The translations under genes were made by a program, and so were the position numbers. This document shows, one piece after another, positions 52,401 to 55,400 of a DNA stretch of 64,000 bases; within the stretch, counting starts at the first letter, position 1; each line of letters starts with the position of its first letter. A model generated the notes under the pieces. It saw nothing but the letters and a program-made list of their open reading frames with translations, searched no databases and was not told the DNA's origin. The stretch comes from Nelumbo lutea (Eukaryota > Streptophyta > Magnoliopsida > Proteales > Nelumbonaceae): assembly GCA_022828595.1 (NCBI GenBank), contig JAKGHH010000002.1, forward strand, positions 111,054,855 to 111,118,854, given 5' to 3'.

Positions 52401-55400
52401 CCTTGGTATGTGTTGATGTTACCTTCTTTGAGTCTACTCCGTTCTTCGTGGGGTTCGGTGATGCTTCTTCCTCCACATCACCTTCTCTTCTTCCCCTTCC
52501 TGTGGCTGATCCTCTTCCTCTTGTTCCAGCCGTGTCTACGTCCCTGCCTCCGGTGCCATCGTCCGTTGACTGTCCACCTATCCGTCACGTGTATACACAT
52601 CGCCCACGTGTACCGGCTGCGACTCCTCTGACTTCACCGTCGACAGATCCAGCTCTAGACCCGCCACTACTACCACTAGCCTCCGACTTTGATCTTCCTA
52701 TTGCCTTACGGAAAGGTAAACGCACTTGTGCTCTTCATCCTATTTCCTATCATGTTTCCCTTACTCACCTTTCCGCCTCCTATCGCCAGTTCATCTCTTT
52801 GTTATCCTCGATGGTTGTCCCTAAGAATGTCCAGGAAGCCCTTACTTCTCCAGAGTGGTGCCGTGCTATGGAAGATGAGCTCTCTGCTCTCCATCATAAT
52901 CACACTTGGGACCTCACCGCTCTTCCTTCTGGGAAACATGTTGTCGGTTGTAAGTGGGTTTATACCGTTAAGTACTTGCCTGATGGTCGTGTTGAGCATT
53001 TGTAGGCGCGATTGGTAGCAAAAGGGTACTCCCAAACCTATGGTATTGACTACACAGAGACTTTCTCCTCGGTTGCTAAGATAGGGTCAGTTCGCGTTAT
53101 CATCTCTCTTGCAGCTATGTATGATTGGCCCCTATATCAGCTGGATATCAAAAATGCATTTTTGCATGGTGATTTTCTCGAGGAGATCTAAATGGAGCAA
53201 CCACCAGGGTTCGTTGCTCAGGGGGAGGATGGTAAGGTATGCAGGCTTAAGAAGGCTATATATGGACTTAAGTAGTCGCCTCGAGCATGGTTTGGTAGGT
53301 TCAGTGAGGTGGTCAAGAAGTTTGGTATGAAACAGTGCCAAGTTGATCATTTTGTCTTCAGTCATGACTCTCTGGTAGGAAAAATACTACTGGTGGTGTA
53401 TGTAGATGATATAGTTGTTACTAGGAATGATAAAATGGGCATTGACAGGTTGAAGGCCTTTCTACAGGAACACTTTCAGACAAAGGACCTTGGCAAATTG
53501 AAGTACTTCTTGGGCATAGAGGTAGCAAGATCTAAGCACGGTATTAATCTATGTCAGAGGAAATATGTGCTTGATTTGCTGGAAGAAACATGTTTGTTAG
53601 GTACGAAACCAACTGAGACACCTATGGAAACAAATATGAGGCTGAGCAGTGATATGGGTGAAGTATTTGAAGACCCTGGCAGATACCGATGACTTGTAGG
53701 CAAACTAAACTATCTAACCATTACTCGGCTAGATATTTCTTTTGCGGTTAGTGCGGTGAGTCAGTTCATGCAGAAACCTTTGGTCTCTTATTGGAATGCA
53801 GTGCTAAGGATTGCGAGATATTTGGAAGGAGCTCCTGGCCGTGGTTTTCTATACAAAAGTGGCAGAAAACTGGAAATAGAAGGATACACCGATGCTGACT
53901 GGGCCGGTTCTATGTCTGATAGACGGTCTACCACAGGCTATTGCATTTTTTTGGGGGGTAACCTGGTGACGTGGAAAAGTAAGAAGCAAACAGTTGTGGC
54001 AAGAAGCAATGCAGAAGCAGAATATAGGGCTATGGCACATACTGCTTGTGAATTAGTGTGGCTAAGGAACCTTCTATAGGAGATAGGGTATGACATCAGT
54101 ACTCCAATGATGCTCTATTGTGACAATCAGACTGCAGTTCATATCTTTTCTAATCCGGTGTTTCATGAAAGAACTAAGCACATTGAGGTTGACTTTCATT
54201 TTGTGATAGAGAAGGTGTTGAATGGAGTAATAGGGACTGCATATGTTAATACAGGAAACCAGTGGGCAGACTTGTTTACAAAAGGTTTGAGTCGGGGGAG
54301 AGTGGACTACATATGTAACAAGCTGGGATTATATGATATATACTCACCAGCTTGAGGGGGAGTGTTAGTGAAGGGGTATTTCGGTCTTTGTACCTGTTGA
54401 GATTGCTGAGTTGTTTTTTTATGTTAGTTCGAGTGCCTCTTAAATAAGGGCACTGATGTCTTTTCCTATCACATTAATAATATAATAACAGGTCTGGCCG
54501 AAAGTAGGGTTTGTTTTTCTAATTTCGAACCAGACCTTTTCTCTCTTTCTTCCTCTTTCTTCCTACTTCTTGCTTGCTTGCTTTACTTGACTGCTAACAG
54601 ACAAACAGACTTCTAGGGCAGGCCGAACTTCAACACAAGCAAGAAAGGCACACCATCATATAGTTGAGAGTCTAGTATATGAGCAACCTACCCAATGAGC
54701 ATCTACACAGGCATGTAACTTGGCTAGAGGAGCAAATCTAACTTGGCTGAATGACAGAAGGTACAAGAATTACACAAAAAGTGGTCAACTTGGTTACAGG
54801 AGTAAAAGTCTCCTTATTGTCAACACCATATTATTGTTTATAGCCTTAGATTACTAGGTAAGCTTGTTCCAATCAATGCTTCAACATGATTTCAATTTTA
54901 CAAAGAAAACCACTTTCTTCCAATAATAGATGTCCTAGATGGTGGCAAAACATGTTCCCATGTATCATTTTGATGTAAAGATTGTGGGCCTTCATGGGCT
55001 TTTTAACATGAAATGCTAACAACTTTCTGTTAAGTGGGAGTCTGAACAGAATCAAGAGAAGTAAACGAAGAATTGTACTAGGGTGGAAATCGATTGGCCT
55101 TGGTATTCCTGAACGCAGAACTATTATATCTAATCAAATGTCTTTACGTGGAATAGTGAAGGTGAGAAATATCATCTTTTGTGAAGCCAATTATCAAATG
55201 TTGGAAGAGTGTATAGTTGTTGTTATCATATCATATACAGTTAATTCCAAGGTAAGAGTGGCTTATTAGTTGAGCACAGTCTATCAGTTTGGAGGGTTAG
55301 CCAGTAAATGGGTGGAGTTTTCTCAGTCATCCATTCACTCGGTGGTAAGGCCATCTGTATCAAGCTATATTTTTATGGATGTTTCAGTTGTAACTTCATC

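Larger units (their letters stand above)
49218..54635 (+). mobile_element. Copia-5: complete 5.4-kb Ty1/Copia retrotransposon
   Basis: It has two LTRs (49218-49493 and 54363-54635), a primer-binding site, gag, protease, integrase, RT, RNase H and a polypurine tract, in the order typical of Ty1/Copia. The 5-bp duplication CAAGC (49213-49217 and 54636-54640) is exact. The reading frame is broken by about ten stops and frameshifts, so it is not autonomous. By eye the LTRs differ by about seven substitutions and four small indels, suggesting a fairly young insertion. It is in the sense orientation to VPS18 and lies inside the RNase H region of Copia-6. Confidence 0.94.
46640..54870 (-). mobile_element. 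Copia-6: old antisense Copia, host of Copia-5
   Basis: Its pieces lie at about 54870-54641, 49212-49100 and 47140-46640. The minus strand encodes an RNase [17 protein letters not shown] near 54720, then (left of Copia-5) [14 protein letters not shown] near 49190, then [12 protein letters not shown] and [14 protein letters not shown] at 47130-47030, followed by HIEVDYHF near 46990. The purine tract CCTGAGGGAGAG is near 46855 and an LTR-like stretch follows to 46640. Copia-5 and the U repeat split it. Confidence 0.68.

Noticed and set aside
49218..54635. Endogenous pararetrovirus or retrovirus
   Set aside because: The order integrase before RT, the LTR size and the primer site are those of Ty1/Copia, and there is no envelope or movement-protein reading.
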